Assembly (NCBI GenBank): GCA_016223145.1 | Contig: JACRPN010000004.1 | Location: 184,755 to 236,507, forward strand | DNA: 51,753 nucleotides | Direction: 5' to 3' | Origin: Armatimonadota bacterium | GTDB lineage: Bacteria > Armatimonadota > Fimbriimonadia > Fimbriimonadales > Fimbriimonadaceae | Shown: positions 16,319 through 25,303 of the stretch, one piece after another | Layout: every line of letters starts with the position of its first letter | Position numbering within the stretch: position 1 is the first letter of the stretch | The notes under the pieces: generated by a model | Database searches by the model: none | What the model was told of the DNA's origin: nothing | The model's input: the letters and a program-made list of their open reading frames with translations, nothing else | Translations under genes and position numbers: made by a program

Positions 16319-17361
16319 GACACCAACGCGGCAGCGCCCTCATCCTCACTCTGCTCCTCGCGATCGCGGCGACAACCGCCGTCCTGACGATGGCCAACCT
16401 AACCTCGCAAAACTCCAAACAGGAGTCCAATCGAGAGTATCAGGTGAAGGCCAGGTATGGGATCGAAGGAGCTTTGGCTAGGGTCGAGCAGTCATTCAAC
16501 GATGGCACGTTGAGCCTGGGATCGAACACGCCTTACACGATCGGCGGCGTCACGTGGACGGCCAACACCATCGACAACTCCGCCACGCTGGCAAAAAGCT
16601 ACAAGGTCACCGTGAGCGGCAGAGTCGGAGGCAAGGACTATGCGCGCACCTTCGTCATCGGCAACCCTTACGAGAGAGGGCCCTTTCACTTTGCCCTCTA
16701 CAGTGCCAAGAAGATAGACGCACAGAAGGAGCTCACCGTTGGCTCAAGTCCTGCTGGAAGCGTCGCATCGGGTGGAGACATCGACACCCACAACTTGGTC
16801 TGCGGGGTTGGAGGCAACGTTGAGCTAGAAGGAAGCCTCAAGAACTCCGGCTCCCTAACTGTCAGTGGAACAACGAAGGTTGTCGCGGCAATCCCTGCCG
16901 AGGGCACGGTGACCACGACGAACTACACAGCCGCCGCAAACCGAATCCTCGTCACCGGCACACTCGCCGGAATCACTTTTGCAGCCTCACCTGAACTCTA
17001 CTCCCGAACGGGCGCGCTGACGATTTCAGGTGTCGTCCGCAACAAGGGAACGATCTTCGTCAACGGTGACGTCACGATCGGCGCCGACGTGACCTACTTC
17101 GACTCCAACGCCGCGCTCTCGGTGATTGCGACCGGGAAGATCTCGGTGCTGGGAACAGTCCTCAACGTGTCGGGCCTTTACTGGGCTGGAAACGATATAA
17201 CGATCTCCTCGGGAGCAACCACGCTGAACGCTCCTAAGACCGTGCTGGCCACCACAGGAAACATGACCTTTCACAGGCCCCTGAACATCACCTACGATGA
17301 CCGCGTCCTCAAGAGCCAGCAGCTTGGCTACGACCTGAAGCTCCCGAGGTACTGGCCATGA
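16315..17361 (+). CDS. PilX-like pilus assembly protein with beta-helical C-terminal region
   Basis: 348 residues. The N-terminus RQHRGSALILTLLLAI-type (MRHQRGSALILTLLLAIAAT) is a PilX_N-like prepilin start: basic leader, Gly6, hydrophobic helix, but without the usual Glu at +5. PilX-type proteins often lack it too. Residues ~120-330 are short beta strands with many Thr, Val, Gly and Asn (GDVTIGADVTYF, GKISVLGTVLNVSG, NDITISSGATTLN), reminiscent of a right-handed beta-helix or bactofilin-like fold. Such proteins are seen next to minor pilins in many operons. It overlaps both neighbours by 4 bp. Function is inferred to be in pilus biogenesis or as a large minor pilin. Confidence 0.72.
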   Translation: MRHQRGSALILTLLLAIAATTAVLTMANLTSQNSKQESNREYQVKARYGIEGALARVEQSFNDGTLSLGSNTPYTIGGVTWTANTIDNSATLAKSYKVTVSGRVGGKDYARTFVIGNPYERGPFHFALYSAKKIDAQKELTVGSSPAGSVASGGDIDTHNLVCGVGGNVELEGSLKNSGSLTVSGTTKVVAAIPAEGTVTTTNYTAAANRILVTGTLAGITFAASPELYSRTGALTISGVVRNKGTIFVNGDVTIGADVTYFDSNAALSVIATGKISVLGTVLNVSGLYWAGNDITISSGATTLNAPKTVLATTGNMTFHRPLNITYDDRVLKSQQLGYDLKLPRYWP

Positions 17362-19010
17362 GCTGGAAGCCTACGACCCAAGCCAGTTGGCTGACCCCAA
17401 ACCTGCACATCCGATGGGCGCTGCTCGCGGGTGTGCTGATTCTGACGTACGACAAGCTGGGCAACCCCTTTATCGGCGCCTTGACCGGCATGCTGTTTGC
17501 CTCCAACATCGGGTTTGCCATCTATCTTCGATCCAGCAAGGGAGACCTTGATGGAGCAAGGCTCTTTGCAGCCTGCCTTCGCATCGCCGACGGTGTCGGT
17601 GTAACCATCTTTAGCCTCGCGCCGACCTTGGCCGGTGAAAGGCTTTGGCTCTTGGGAATCCCCATCATTTTGGCTGAGGCTCTCTCAAGCAGGAATCGGT
17701 CGAGCGCCGCCATGCTGGTGGGCTTGATGACGGCGGTTCAGGTGGTCGCTTTTCTCACGGGCGCTCTGCCGCTCAAAGACCTCGCCATCTCGGTGGCACT
17801 CTTCGGCATTCTCGGAGGCATCGGCCTGCTGTTGGCGGGCTACAAATCCCAAGAAGACCGTCTGCATTCACGAGACCGAAGACTATCCGCCGTCCTCGAT
17901 TGCGGCACGGCTTTCGCTGCGACGCGATCGCTGAAAGCCACAGTCGTCCACACCCTGAAGACCGCGGTCAACGAAGTAGGCGCTTCCTGTGGCTATGTCT
18001 TGCTGCTCGACGACGAGGGCAAGGGGCCTCTGGTCGCCGAGGCAGCCTATGGGGTGGATGGCGAGTTCGAGTTTCCTGAGACTCTCGATGTCGGGTTTGG
18101 TCTCTCGGGATTTGTTGCGCGCACGGGCCAACCGGTGTCCGTCTCGGACGATTCAATAGAGCATCAGAGTTACGACGGCGTCATGACGGGCATTCACGCT
18201 GCCATCTCGGTCCCACTGGTCACCCGTGCTACGAGCACCGCTTCCCGCGGTTCTGATGAACAAGTTCTTGGAGTCATCACCATGCTCAGCAGAACTCGGG
18301 GCCATCAGTTCTCGGGCGACGACATGGACCTCCTGAGGACCTTGAGTGCCCTCATCGCCGTGGCCGTAGCCAACGCGAGGATGGAGGAGCGGCGCCACGA
18401 AACGTTCGTGCGCACTCTTGAGAGTCTGGCGACCGCACTTGAAGCCCGCGACGAATACACGCAGGGGCACTCCCAACGCGTGTGTGACGTCTCCATGCTT
18501 CTTGGCGAGCGGATGGGACTCTCGCCTGAGGCCATGGAGGAGCTTCGCATCGGTACGGTGCTCCACGACATCGGGAAGATCGGCGTGCCCGATGCGATCC
18601 TGAACAAACGAGCTCGACTGACGGACGAAGAGTTCGCCCTGATGAAGCTCCACCCGGTCATCGGGTACGAGATCTGCAAGCCCCTCATGCTCTCTGAGGG
18701 CATTCTCATGATCATCCGCAACCACCACGAAAAGCTGGATGGGAGCGGGTACCCAGACGGCCTAAAAGGAGGCGAGCTGCCCCTGTCCCTCCGCATCGTC
18801 TGCATTGCCGACGCGTTTGATGCGATGAGCTCGACACGCCCCTATCGAGGCGAAATGGCGCTGTCCGATGTGTTGGCGGAGCTAAGCCGAGGCGCGGGGA
18901 CGCAGTTTGACCCCGTGGTGGTGGAGGCGCTCAAACACGTTCTGCCTTCTGACCGGTTCCAAAGCATTTACCTGAAAGAAGCTCCTGTCCAGGAGCGAAG
19001 GGCCGCCTAA
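17358..19010 (+). CDS. Membrane GAF/HD-GYP protein, predicted c-di-GMP phosphodiesterase
   Basis: 550 residues. The N-terminal ~160 residues hold about five membrane segments (for example IRWALLAGVLILTY and ISVALFGILGGIGLLLAG). A GAF domain follows (about 180-340: GASCGYVLLLDDEGKGPLVAEA, DVGFGLSGFVARTGQPV). The HD-GYP domain (about 350-540) shows EARDEYTQGHSQRV, the catalytic VLHDIGKIGVPD with His403-Asp404, NHHEKLDGSGYPDGLKGG and IADAFDAMSSTRPYR. All metal and GYP residues look intact, so c-di-GMP hydrolysis is likely. It overlaps the preceding pilin gene by 4 bp and precedes pilM by 8 bp, placing it inside the pilus operon. It may tune pilus activity by local c-di-GMP breakdown. Confidence 0.9.
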   Translation: MSWKPTTQASWLTPNLHIRWALLAGVLILTYDKLGNPFIGALTGMLFASNIGFAIYLRSSKGDLDGARLFAACLRIADGVGVTIFSLAPTLAGERLWLLGIPIILAEALSSRNRSSAAMLVGLMTAVQVVAFLTGALPLKDLAISVALFGILGGIGLLLAGYKSQEDRLHSRDRRLSAVLDCGTAFAATRSLKATVVHTLKTAVNEVGASCGYVLLLDDEGKGPLVAEAAYGVDGEFEFPETLDVGFGLSGFVARTGQPVSVSDDSIEHQSYDGVMTGIHAAISVPLVTRATSTASRGSDEQVLGVITMLSRTRGHQFSGDDMDLLRTLSALIAVAVANARMEERRHETFVRTLESLATALEARDEYTQGHSQRVCDVSMLLGERMGLSPEAMEELRIGTVLHDIGKIGVPDAILNKRARLTDEEFALMKLHPVIGYEICKPLMLSEGILMIIRNHHEKLDGSGYPDGLKGGELPLSLRIVCIADAFDAMSSTRPYRGEMALSDVLAELSRGAGTQFDPVVVEALKHVLPSDRFQSIYLKEAPVQERRAA

Positions 19011-19018
19011 CCGACACC

Positions 19019-20182
19019 ATGATTCAGCACGGCAGCTACGACCATCGCGGCCTTGGCATCGACCTTGGGAGTCGAAAGATCAAGGCGTTGCTTGTGCGCC
19101 AAGTCGCCGACCGCGTCAACGTGGAGGCAGCAGCCACGTTTCCATTCGACGGGCTCTGGTCGCTTGACGGGGTGATCCAGGACCCCAAGGCGGTCGGCAC
19201 TGCGCTCCGTGAAAAGTTGCGCGAAAGTGGTATCGGCCACCCGTTTGCGGTCGTCGCCGTGCCCAGCCATCTGGCGACCCTCAGGTGGGTCAACCTTCCG
19301 CCGCTCACGGGGGATGACCTTCGCGATGCAGCGCGCTTCAAAGTGAAACGCCACTTGCCATTTCCAGTCGATGACGCTTACATCGAGGCCACCGAACCCG
19401 CCGTGGAACCCGGAGGGCAAGTGGGCCCGTCTCTGGCCATCGTGGTCAAGAAGGACGTCGTGGACTCCCGGGCCGAGGTGCTCGAACACGCCGGAATCGT
19501 TCCTGTCTCGGCCGAACTGGAAGCCCAGGCGATCCTACGGGTGATCGGGCACAAGCTGAACGAGAAGAGCCCGCTGTATCGCGACGCGTCGGTCACGATC
19601 ATCGATCTTGGGAGCGCGAACACACACATGTACGTGGTTCAGAACCGCCAGCTCCAGTTCATGAGGGGCATCCGGTTTGGCACCGGCAGGATCGCGAGCG
19701 GCATCGCTTCTGCCACCGGAATAGCCATAGAAGACGTCGAGGAGGCGCTGGGCCGTGAGGGCGCCGAACTCGCACCGGACGGCATGCTGACGCTTCAGCT
19801 CGAAGGCCAGCCGGTCCGCGCAAACATCCACACCGACCTCGACAAGCTCACGCTCGAATTCCTCAGGCTGCTGCGCTATTTTCGGTCGCTACATCCGGAG
19901 CGCAGCTATGCAGGAATCCTCGACCATGTGATTGTCTGCGGAGGCCTCTCGGGCCTTCGCGGATTTGCCGAGTATTTGCACCAGGCTCTCGGGCTCCACG
20001 TGGAGCAGGCGCGGCCGTTCGCCGGAATGGTGGGCCGCTTCAAACGCGAGGCCTTCGAGAGCGTCGTCAACCGGCAAGAGGCTTATACCGTGGTGCTTGG
20101 CCTTGCCTTGTCCAGCCTGGACATCGACGTGTCCAAACGGAGTTCGAACCATGCTTCAAGAGAATTTGTTTGGACGCGCTGA
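19019..20182 (+). CDS. pilM: Type IV pilus assembly protein PilM
   Basis: 387 residues, an actin-like ATP-binding protein of the inner-membrane alignment complex. The N-terminal phosphate-1 motif GIDLGSRKIKALLV is followed by the PilM-typical LPPLTGDDLRDAARFKVKRHLPFPVDDA. Phosphate-2 is IIDLGSANTHMYVV, and the adenosine motif VCGGLSGLRGFAEYL lies near 305. PilM binds the cytoplasmic N-terminus of PilN, whose gene starts inside its 3' end (32-bp overlap). Length and order match the conserved pilMNOPQ cluster. Start: ATG at 19019, 8 bp after the HD-GYP stop. Confidence 0.93.
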   Translation: MIQHGSYDHRGLGIDLGSRKIKALLVRQVADRVNVEAAATFPFDGLWSLDGVIQDPKAVGTALREKLRESGIGHPFAVVAVPSHLATLRWVNLPPLTGDDLRDAARFKVKRHLPFPVDDAYIEATEPAVEPGGQVGPSLAIVVKKDVVDSRAEVLEHAGIVPVSAELEAQAILRVIGHKLNEKSPLYRDASVTIIDLGSANTHMYVVQNRQLQFMRGIRFGTGRIASGIASATGIAIEDVEEALGREGAELAPDGMLTLQLEGQPVRANIHTDLDKLTLEFLRLLRYFRSLHPERSYAGILDHVIVCGGLSGLRGFAEYLHQALGLHVEQARPFAGMVGRFKREAFESVVNRQEAYTVVLGLALSSLDIDVSKRSSNHASREFVWTR

Positions 20183-20753
20183 TCAGAAGCGCACCTTCAA
20201 CGTCGAGGCGAACCTGCTCACGCAGCGCAACGGCGAGATCGTGCGCATCGTGCGAGCGAACCGGAAGCGCGCCATGCTGATCGCCGCGTCGCTGGTGGCC
20301 TCATCCTTCGTGCTGCCGCCGCTCTATGCATGGCAGGCGAGCCAAACGGCCCTCAAGAGCAAGGCCGTTCAACGGGCTCAGGGCCTGACGAAGGAGCTGG
20401 AGTCTCTTGGCGCGATGCGCGATGCCAGCGTGCCGAGGGTGGCCGACTCGGAGCTTGTGGGCACGATGAGGGGTCAAAACCTTAGGTTCCTGGGTTTGGC
20501 CGTTGGGCTGCTCAACTCCACGCCCTCAGGGGCCAGCGTCCTGAGCTTCAAGGCTGAAGCCTCCGGCGGCGAAGCGACCTCGCACGTTTCGGTCGAAGCG
20601 GAGTCGTTTTCAGCGCTGAAGTCCATGCTGGAGTCCGTCGGCAAGCTCCCGAAGACCCTGTCGACGGTCTTGTCGTCTTCCCGGCACAGCGAGGCCATGG
20701 GACCTTCGGGAGTGGCCTTTGAGTTCGTTCATAAAGGGGGTGTCGGGCCATGA
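20151..20753 (+). CDS. pilN: Type IV pilus assembly protein PilN
   Basis: 200 residues from ATG at 20151; the open frame extends upstream to 19932 but that part only shadows pilM. The cytoplasmic N-terminus contains VEANLLTQRN, matching the NLL motif by which PilN binds PilM. A single membrane helix follows at ~42-62 (AMLIAASLVASSFVLPPLYA), then a coiled coil and a ferredoxin-like periplasmic domain. The gene overlaps pilM by 32 bp and pilO by 4 bp. Its role is to link PilM in the cytoplasm to PilO and PilP in the periplasm. Sequence conservation is weak, so identity rests partly on gene order. Confidence 0.85.
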   Translation: MLQENLFGRADQKRTFNVEANLLTQRNGEIVRIVRANRKRAMLIAASLVASSFVLPPLYAWQASQTALKSKAVQRAQGLTKELESLGAMRDASVPRVADSELVGTMRGQNLRFLGLAVGLLNSTPSGASVLSFKAEASGGEATSHVSVEAESFSALKSMLESVGKLPKTLSTVLSSSRHSEAMGPSGVAFEFVHKGGVGP

Positions 20754-21331
20754 TCCTGCACTCGCTTCTGAGCCGGCCCAAGACGTGGAAGCTTCTGGGA
20801 GGGAGCCTCGCGGGAATATGGGTGCTTGTGGGGTGCATCGTGGGCTGGTGGACCTTTGCGGCACTCTCCAGCCGAAGCGCGGCGAGCGATGCTATCCTCG
20901 CGGCAAAGAACCTTCAGGCACAGATTGATACTGCCAGAGAGTCGATCTCAAAGGCCGAAAACTCCGCAACGCCCTCGATTCCAAGGGGCTTCGACATCAT
21001 CCGTGCGTTCCAGAACGCCATCACGTCGTCCTCGGACCGATGGGGCTGCACGCTTTCCGAATTCCAAGCGGCGGCTCAGCTCAATGCTTACCTGAGCCGC
21101 TTTGCCAAGGACACTCCGGCGAACGATTGGAAGCAGATCGACGTGACCCTCACCGTTCGAGGGCCTGCGCCAAACGTCGTCGCCCTGCTCAAAGAGGTCT
21201 CCTCGGGAGAGGTGCCCTTCGAGTTCAACACCATCGAATTTCGGCCGATGAGCTCCGATCGAGGCACCCGCAAGGTGTCCTGCGCCGTTAGCCTGAGACT
21301 CATCACCAAAGAACCGGGAGGCAAGGCATGA
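20750..21331 (+). CDS. pilO: Type IV pilus assembly protein PilO-like
   Basis: 193 residues. A short cytoplasmic start (MILHSLLSRPKTWK), one membrane helix at ~17-38 (LAGIWVLVGCIVGWWTF), a coiled-coil stretch (about 45-75), and a periplasmic region (about 80-190) ending VSCAVSLRLITKEP. This is the bitopic topology of PilO, which pairs with PilN to form the periplasmic alignment frame. ATG at 20750 overlaps the pilN stop (ATGA), and its own stop overlaps the next start in the same way. Identification depends on topology and position between PilN and PilP; primary sequence similarity is low, as is usual for PilO. Confidence 0.82.
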   Translation: MILHSLLSRPKTWKLLGGSLAGIWVLVGCIVGWWTFAALSSRSAASDAILAAKNLQAQIDTARESISKAENSATPSIPRGFDIIRAFQNAITSSSDRWGCTLSEFQAAAQLNAYLSRFAKDTPANDWKQIDVTLTVRGPAPNVVALLKEVSSGEVPFEFNTIEFRPMSSDRGTRKVSCAVSLRLITKEPGGKA

Positions 21332-21936
21332 CGAAAGGTGGCGCGAACAAGAAGAACCTGCTGTTCATGGTGGCCCTTGGCGCGGTTGGGTTTGCCGTCA
21401 TCGAGTTCCTTCCTGCCGGCAATCGCGCGGGACAGCAGCCCAGCGCGGCCCAGGCGGAATCGTCGGCGAACTCGGCCCCAAACGCGCTTCCCGTGTCTTT
21501 ATCCACCGATCCGTTCACGGGCGTTTCGAATGAAGCCGACGCCGCCAAGCAACCCGAGAGCGCGCCACCGGAGGCGAGCCCTCCTGGAGGCAATTCCGGT
21601 CCGCCACCGGCGATGGGCGGGACGCTGCCCTCGGCTGGACCCTGGATACCGCCCCTCGGCATGCCGGGCGAAGCTCATACCGATCCTGTAAAGAATGCCG
21701 GGGAAAACCAACAATCTGAAAAGAAGCCCGAATCCACGGTGGAGCTCCAGGCGATCTTGGCGGTGACAGACCGTACCGCCTTCCTTTCGGTGGACGGCTC
21801 TGACGCCGCGCCCCACAAGAAAGGCTCGAAGGTGGCAGACGGTTGGACCGTGCTGAAGATCGCGGAGAACGAGGTGGTTTTCGCACGCGGCAAGGACCGG
21901 GCGCGGGTGACGGTCGGAGGAAAGACGAACCTATGA
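21328..21936 (+). CDS. pilP: Type IV pilus assembly protein PilP-like
   Basis: 202 residues. The N-terminus has a membrane segment (about 10-27, LLFMVALGAVGFAVIEFL). It is a transmembrane anchor rather than the lipoprotein signal of proteobacterial PilP, since no lipobox Cys is present. A Pro/Gly/Ala-rich linker spans ~30-130. The C-terminal part (about 138-200) contains VELQAILAVTDRTAFLSVDG, KVADGWTVLKIAENEVVFA and ends RARVTVGGKTNL. This small beta-rich segment resembles the PilP/GspC homology region that docks on the secretin. It overlaps pilO and pilQ by 4 bp each. Identity is supported by position and domain shape. Confidence 0.78.
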   Translation: MTKGGANKKNLLFMVALGAVGFAVIEFLPAGNRAGQQPSAAQAESSANSAPNALPVSLSTDPFTGVSNEADAAKQPESAPPEASPPGGNSGPPPAMGGTLPSAGPWIPPLGMPGEAHTDPVKNAGENQQSEKKPESTVELQAILAVTDRTAFLSVDGSDAAPHKKGSKVADGWTVLKIAENEVVFARGKDRARVTVGGKTNL

Positions 21937-23579
21937 AACAAATATGCGCGCTGGCGAGCCTGGTGCTCGCGATTGCAACTGCAAGCCCGTTCACCGTCCT
22001 CCAGGGACAGGCCCCGACGGCGAAAGTAACGGTCGTGGCGCGGCCAGCTGCCAAGAGCAAGCCAGCCCAGAAGACGGCCTCAAAGCCTCCTGTAAAGGCC
22101 TCTTCCAAGCAAGCGGCGGTCAAGGCCAAGCCCGAGATCGCCCCCAAAAAGCCGGTTCAGCAGGTAGCCCCGAATAAGGCGGCGCAAGCGGGCATCGTCG
22201 ACGCGATCGAAGGCCGCAACAGAACTGCAAAGGGGGCCGCGAAGCCCACTCCCAAACTCGAGGACCCTGGCAACGTCAAGGCGCCCAAACCCTCCAACCC
22301 CGAAGATATCCCGTGTACGGTCAACGTCGCGAACTTTGATCTGGGCCAGGTGCTTCGGCTGATCAGCGACGAAACGAAGGCCAACCTCCTTCTGCTTGCG
22401 CCTCCAGACCAAAAGCTCACCTTGCGACTTTCGCAGGTGCCGATGATCGAGATGCTCAAGCACGTCTGCGCGCTGACCGGTTTGCGGTACCTCAAGGTCG
22501 GCGACACCTACGCCGTCGCAGCCGAGGCCAAGCTGAAATCGGCCTACCCTGCAGAGTGGGCGCTGGCGAACCCGGACCCCCCGAAGGTCGCGGAACCCGT
22601 TAAGCCCGAGCCGCCCAAGCCGGTCACCAAGCTCGTCACGATGAGCAACATCACGGCAGACAAAGCCGCGGATGTGCTGGGAAAGGCGTTCGCCAAGGAG
22701 AGGCTCACCGTCATCCCAGGACCTCAATACACTAGCCCGTCCCTCTCGGCGCGTGAGTCCGCCGCCGCGACGGGTGTCTCGGGAACGGCTGTTGAGCGGA
22801 CCGATGAGGCCGGCAAGAGCAAGTCGCTGGTGCTGATCGGGGCTCCCGAAGACGTGGCCCTTGCCGAGGACGTCCTGAAGCGCATCGACCTTGCGAGGCG
22901 ACAGGTCGTGATCCAAGTTTCGATCCACGACATCACTAACGACGCGCTCCGGGATGTTGGGCTCGGACCCTGGAGCTTCTCGGATATCAACCTTAGCGAA
23001 TCGACCCCAAACGGAGTGAACTTCGGCTCGATCTCCAGGGCGAGCCAATCCGTTACCGCACAGATCAGGGCCCTGGAAAAGAGCTCTGCCGCTAAGCTCC
23101 TAGCCTCACCTTCTTTGTCGGTTTTGGACGGCGAGTCTGCCTTCATCTTGATCGGAGACAAGATCAACTACCCGGTGCTCGTGGGCTATTCACAGAGCAA
23201 CGCGCCGATCTTCTCCAAGGAAACCGAGAAGGTCGGCATCTACCTTCAGTTGAGCTGCCAAGTCTCGGAAGACGGCACCATCACGCTCGCGCTGTATCCC
23301 CAGGTCTCGACCATCACCGGGTATCTGGAGGTGAACGGCGCCAGCTATCCTCAGATCGCCACGCGGGAGGCCCAGACCACATTGCGGTTCAAGTCTGGCG
23401 AAACCGTCGTTATGGGCGGGCTGCTGAAGGACGAGGACGTCACCTCGGTCGAGAGGACCCCGCTGCTCTCCAAAATCCCCCTTCTTGGCGAGATTTTCAC
23501 GCATCGCAAGAAGACCAAAACCTCGTCGCAGGTGATCATCTCGATCACGCCGACCATCCTTCCCGGCCAAGGCAAATGA
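21933..23579 (+). CDS. pilQ: Type IV pilus secretin PilQ
   Basis: 548 residues from ATG at 21933 (ATGA overlap with the preceding stop); an in-frame upstream start at 21843 is rejected. A signal peptide spans ~1-25, followed by a Lys/Ala/Pro-rich linker to ~125. An STN-like domain lies at ~128-190 (VNVANFDLGQVLRLISDE), then a short N1-type domain, and the secretin core from ~320. Core signatures: LARRQVVIQVSIHDI, SSAAKLLASPSLSVLDGESA, SGETVVMGGLLKDEDV and RTPLLSKIPLLGEIF, ending VIISITPTIL. It forms the outer-membrane pore for the pilus. It overlaps the ATPase gene by 4 bp. Compact compared with proteobacterial PilQ (about 700-770 residues), lacking AMIN domains. Confidence 0.93.
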   Translation: MKQICALASLVLAIATASPFTVLQGQAPTAKVTVVARPAAKSKPAQKTASKPPVKASSKQAAVKAKPEIAPKKPVQQVAPNKAAQAGIVDAIEGRNRTAKGAAKPTPKLEDPGNVKAPKPSNPEDIPCTVNVANFDLGQVLRLISDETKANLLLLAPPDQKLTLRLSQVPMIEMLKHVCALTGLRYLKVGDTYAVAAEAKLKSAYPAEWALANPDPPKVAEPVKPEPPKPVTKLVTMSNITADKAADVLGKAFAKERLTVIPGPQYTSPSLSARESAAATGVSGTAVERTDEAGKSKSLVLIGAPEDVALAEDVLKRIDLARRQVVIQVSIHDITNDALRDVGLGPWSFSDINLSESTPNGVNFGSISRASQSVTAQIRALEKSSAAKLLASPSLSVLDGESAFILIGDKINYPVLVGYSQSNAPIFSKETEKVGIYLQLSCQVSEDGTITLALYPQVSTITGYLEVNGASYPQIATREAQTTLRFKSGETVVMGGLLKDEDVTSVERTPLLSKIPLLGEIFTHRKKTKTSSQVIISITPTILPGQGK

Positions 23580-25294
23580 ATCTCGATCGCTCAATAGGCG
23601 ACATTTTTGTCGAAGAGGGCTATGTCTCGCGGGACGAGCTGGAGGATATCCTCCGCTCACGCACCGACACCACCGAGCCTTTGGGCTCGCTCCTCGTGCG
23701 TCTGGGCAAGGTCACCGAGAAGCAGAAGCTGAAGTGTCTCGGCCTGCAGATGGGCATTCCGTTCCTGGACCTGGCCCGAATGGACCTTGACAGCCACGTC
23801 GCGCGGCGCATTCCACACGCCGTTGCGCTGCGCCTCTTGTCCATCCCGATCGAACTCACCGAAGTGGCGGCCACGATCGCCATGGTGAACCCGCTCGACC
23901 TCTCAGCGATCGACGAGCTCACGGCGGCACTACAAGTGGACGTCGACCCGGTGCTTTGCACCGAGGAGGACGTCCGCGATGCGATCTATCGCAGCTACGG
24001 CGCCTACGATGACCTCGGCGAGATTATCGGTGAAGCGATTCGCGGGGTCGAATCGGAAGGAGTCAAGATCTCGGGAGCCGGCGCAGAGGACGAGGACGAG
24101 GACGACAAGGTCAACGTCATCGAGCTCAAGGAGGTCGTAGAAGGCGCCCCCGTCGTCAAGCTGGCGAACGCTCTGATGACGCGCGCCATCACGATGCGGG
24201 CCAGCGACATCCATATCGAGCCGTTTCAGCGCCGCGTGCGCGTACGCTTTCGCGTGGACGGCCTGCTTCAAGAGGTCATGTCCGTCCCAAAGGACCTCCA
24301 ATACGCCTTGGCCTCCCGCATCAAGATCATCGCGGGACTCGATATCGCCGAGCGCCGGATGCCACAAGACGGGCGATTCACTCTCATTGCCAGCGGCGCT
24401 TCCTTCGATTTTCGCGTGTCCACCTACCCTTGCAGTTACGGCGAGAACGTGGTCATTCGAATCCTGGACAAGAGCGCTGCGCTGCTCGATATAAACAAGT
24501 TGGGGATCGCCGACACGGCGCTCAAGACGTTCGTTCGGCGAATTGAAGAGCCCCAGGGCTGCGTACTGGTGAGTGGGCCCACGGGCTCCGGAAAGACCAC
24601 CACGCTCTACGCCGGCGTGAACCACCTGAACGCCATCCATCGTAACATCATCACGATTGAGGACCCGGTCGAATATCAGATCGATGGCACTGTTCAGGGC
24701 AACGTCAACCCCAAAGCGGGGGTCACGTTCGCAACCGGACTGCGCTCAATTCTCAGGCAAGACCCGGACGTCATCCTGGTCGGTGAAATCCGCGACGCCG
24801 AAACGGCTTCCATCGCTGTGGAAGCCTCCCTTACCGGCCACCTAGTGCTCTCCAGCATCCACGCCAACGATTCGGCCGCCTCACTGACGCGCCTGGCGGA
24901 CATGGGCGTCGAGCCGTTTCTGATGGCTTCGAGCGTGACGTGCAGCGTTGCCCAGCGACTGGTGAGGATGGTGTGCCCGAAGTGCAGGGAGAAGTACAAA
25001 CCCAGCCCGGAAGCCATCGCTCGGCTTGGCCTGCCGATGGACGCCACCTACGCTCGGGGCCGAGGGTGCGAGGCGTGCTCCAAGACGGGATTCAGAGGGC
25101 GGCTTGGAATTTACGAAGTGATGGACATGACGCCTCCCATTCGCAAGCTGCTTCTCTCGGGAGCGCACGCCACAGAGGTTCGAGAACTCGCCACGAAAGA
25201 GGGCATGCAGACCCTGCGCGAAGATGCGGCCAACAAGATTCTGGAAGGGCTGACCACGATTGAAGAGGTCATTCGTGGAACCGCAGAGGCCTAA
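23576..25294 (+). CDS. pilB: Type IV pilus extension ATPase PilB (GspE family)
   Basis: 572 residues. The N-terminal MshEN-type domain (about 1-150: SIGDIFVEEGYVSRDELEDIL, LGSLLVRLGKVTEKQ) is of the kind that can bind c-di-GMP. The T2SSE core shows the family stretch RASDIHIEPFQRRVRVRFRV, Walker A GPTGSGKT at 334-341 (Lys340), Asp box ITIEDPVEYQI, Walker B RQDPDVILVGEIRD and His box TGHLVLSSIHANDS. Zinc Cys pairs are at 467/470 (CPKC) and 498/501 (CEAC). It powers pilus extension. It overlaps pilQ by 4 bp and lies 9 bp before pilC. No pilT is present in the window. A c-di-GMP-sensing N-domain would fit the HD-GYP gene in the same operon. Confidence 0.95.
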   Translation: MNLDRSIGDIFVEEGYVSRDELEDILRSRTDTTEPLGSLLVRLGKVTEKQKLKCLGLQMGIPFLDLARMDLDSHVARRIPHAVALRLLSIPIELTEVAATIAMVNPLDLSAIDELTAALQVDVDPVLCTEEDVRDAIYRSYGAYDDLGEIIGEAIRGVESEGVKISGAGAEDEDEDDKVNVIELKEVVEGAPVVKLANALMTRAITMRASDIHIEPFQRRVRVRFRVDGLLQEVMSVPKDLQYALASRIKIIAGLDIAERRMPQDGRFTLIASGASFDFRVSTYPCSYGENVVIRILDKSAALLDINKLGIADTALKTFVRRIEEPQGCVLVSGPTGSGKTTTLYAGVNHLNAIHRNIITIEDPVEYQIDGTVQGNVNPKAGVTFATGLRSILRQDPDVILVGEIRDAETASIAVEASLTGHLVLSSIHANDSAASLTRLADMGVEPFLMASSVTCSVAQRLVRMVCPKCREKYKPSPEAIARLGLPMDATYARGRGCEACSKTGFRGRLGIYEVMDMTPPIRKLLLSGAHATEVRELATKEGMQTLREDAANKILEGLTTIEEVIRGTAEA

Positions 25295-25303
25295 GAGATA
25301 ATT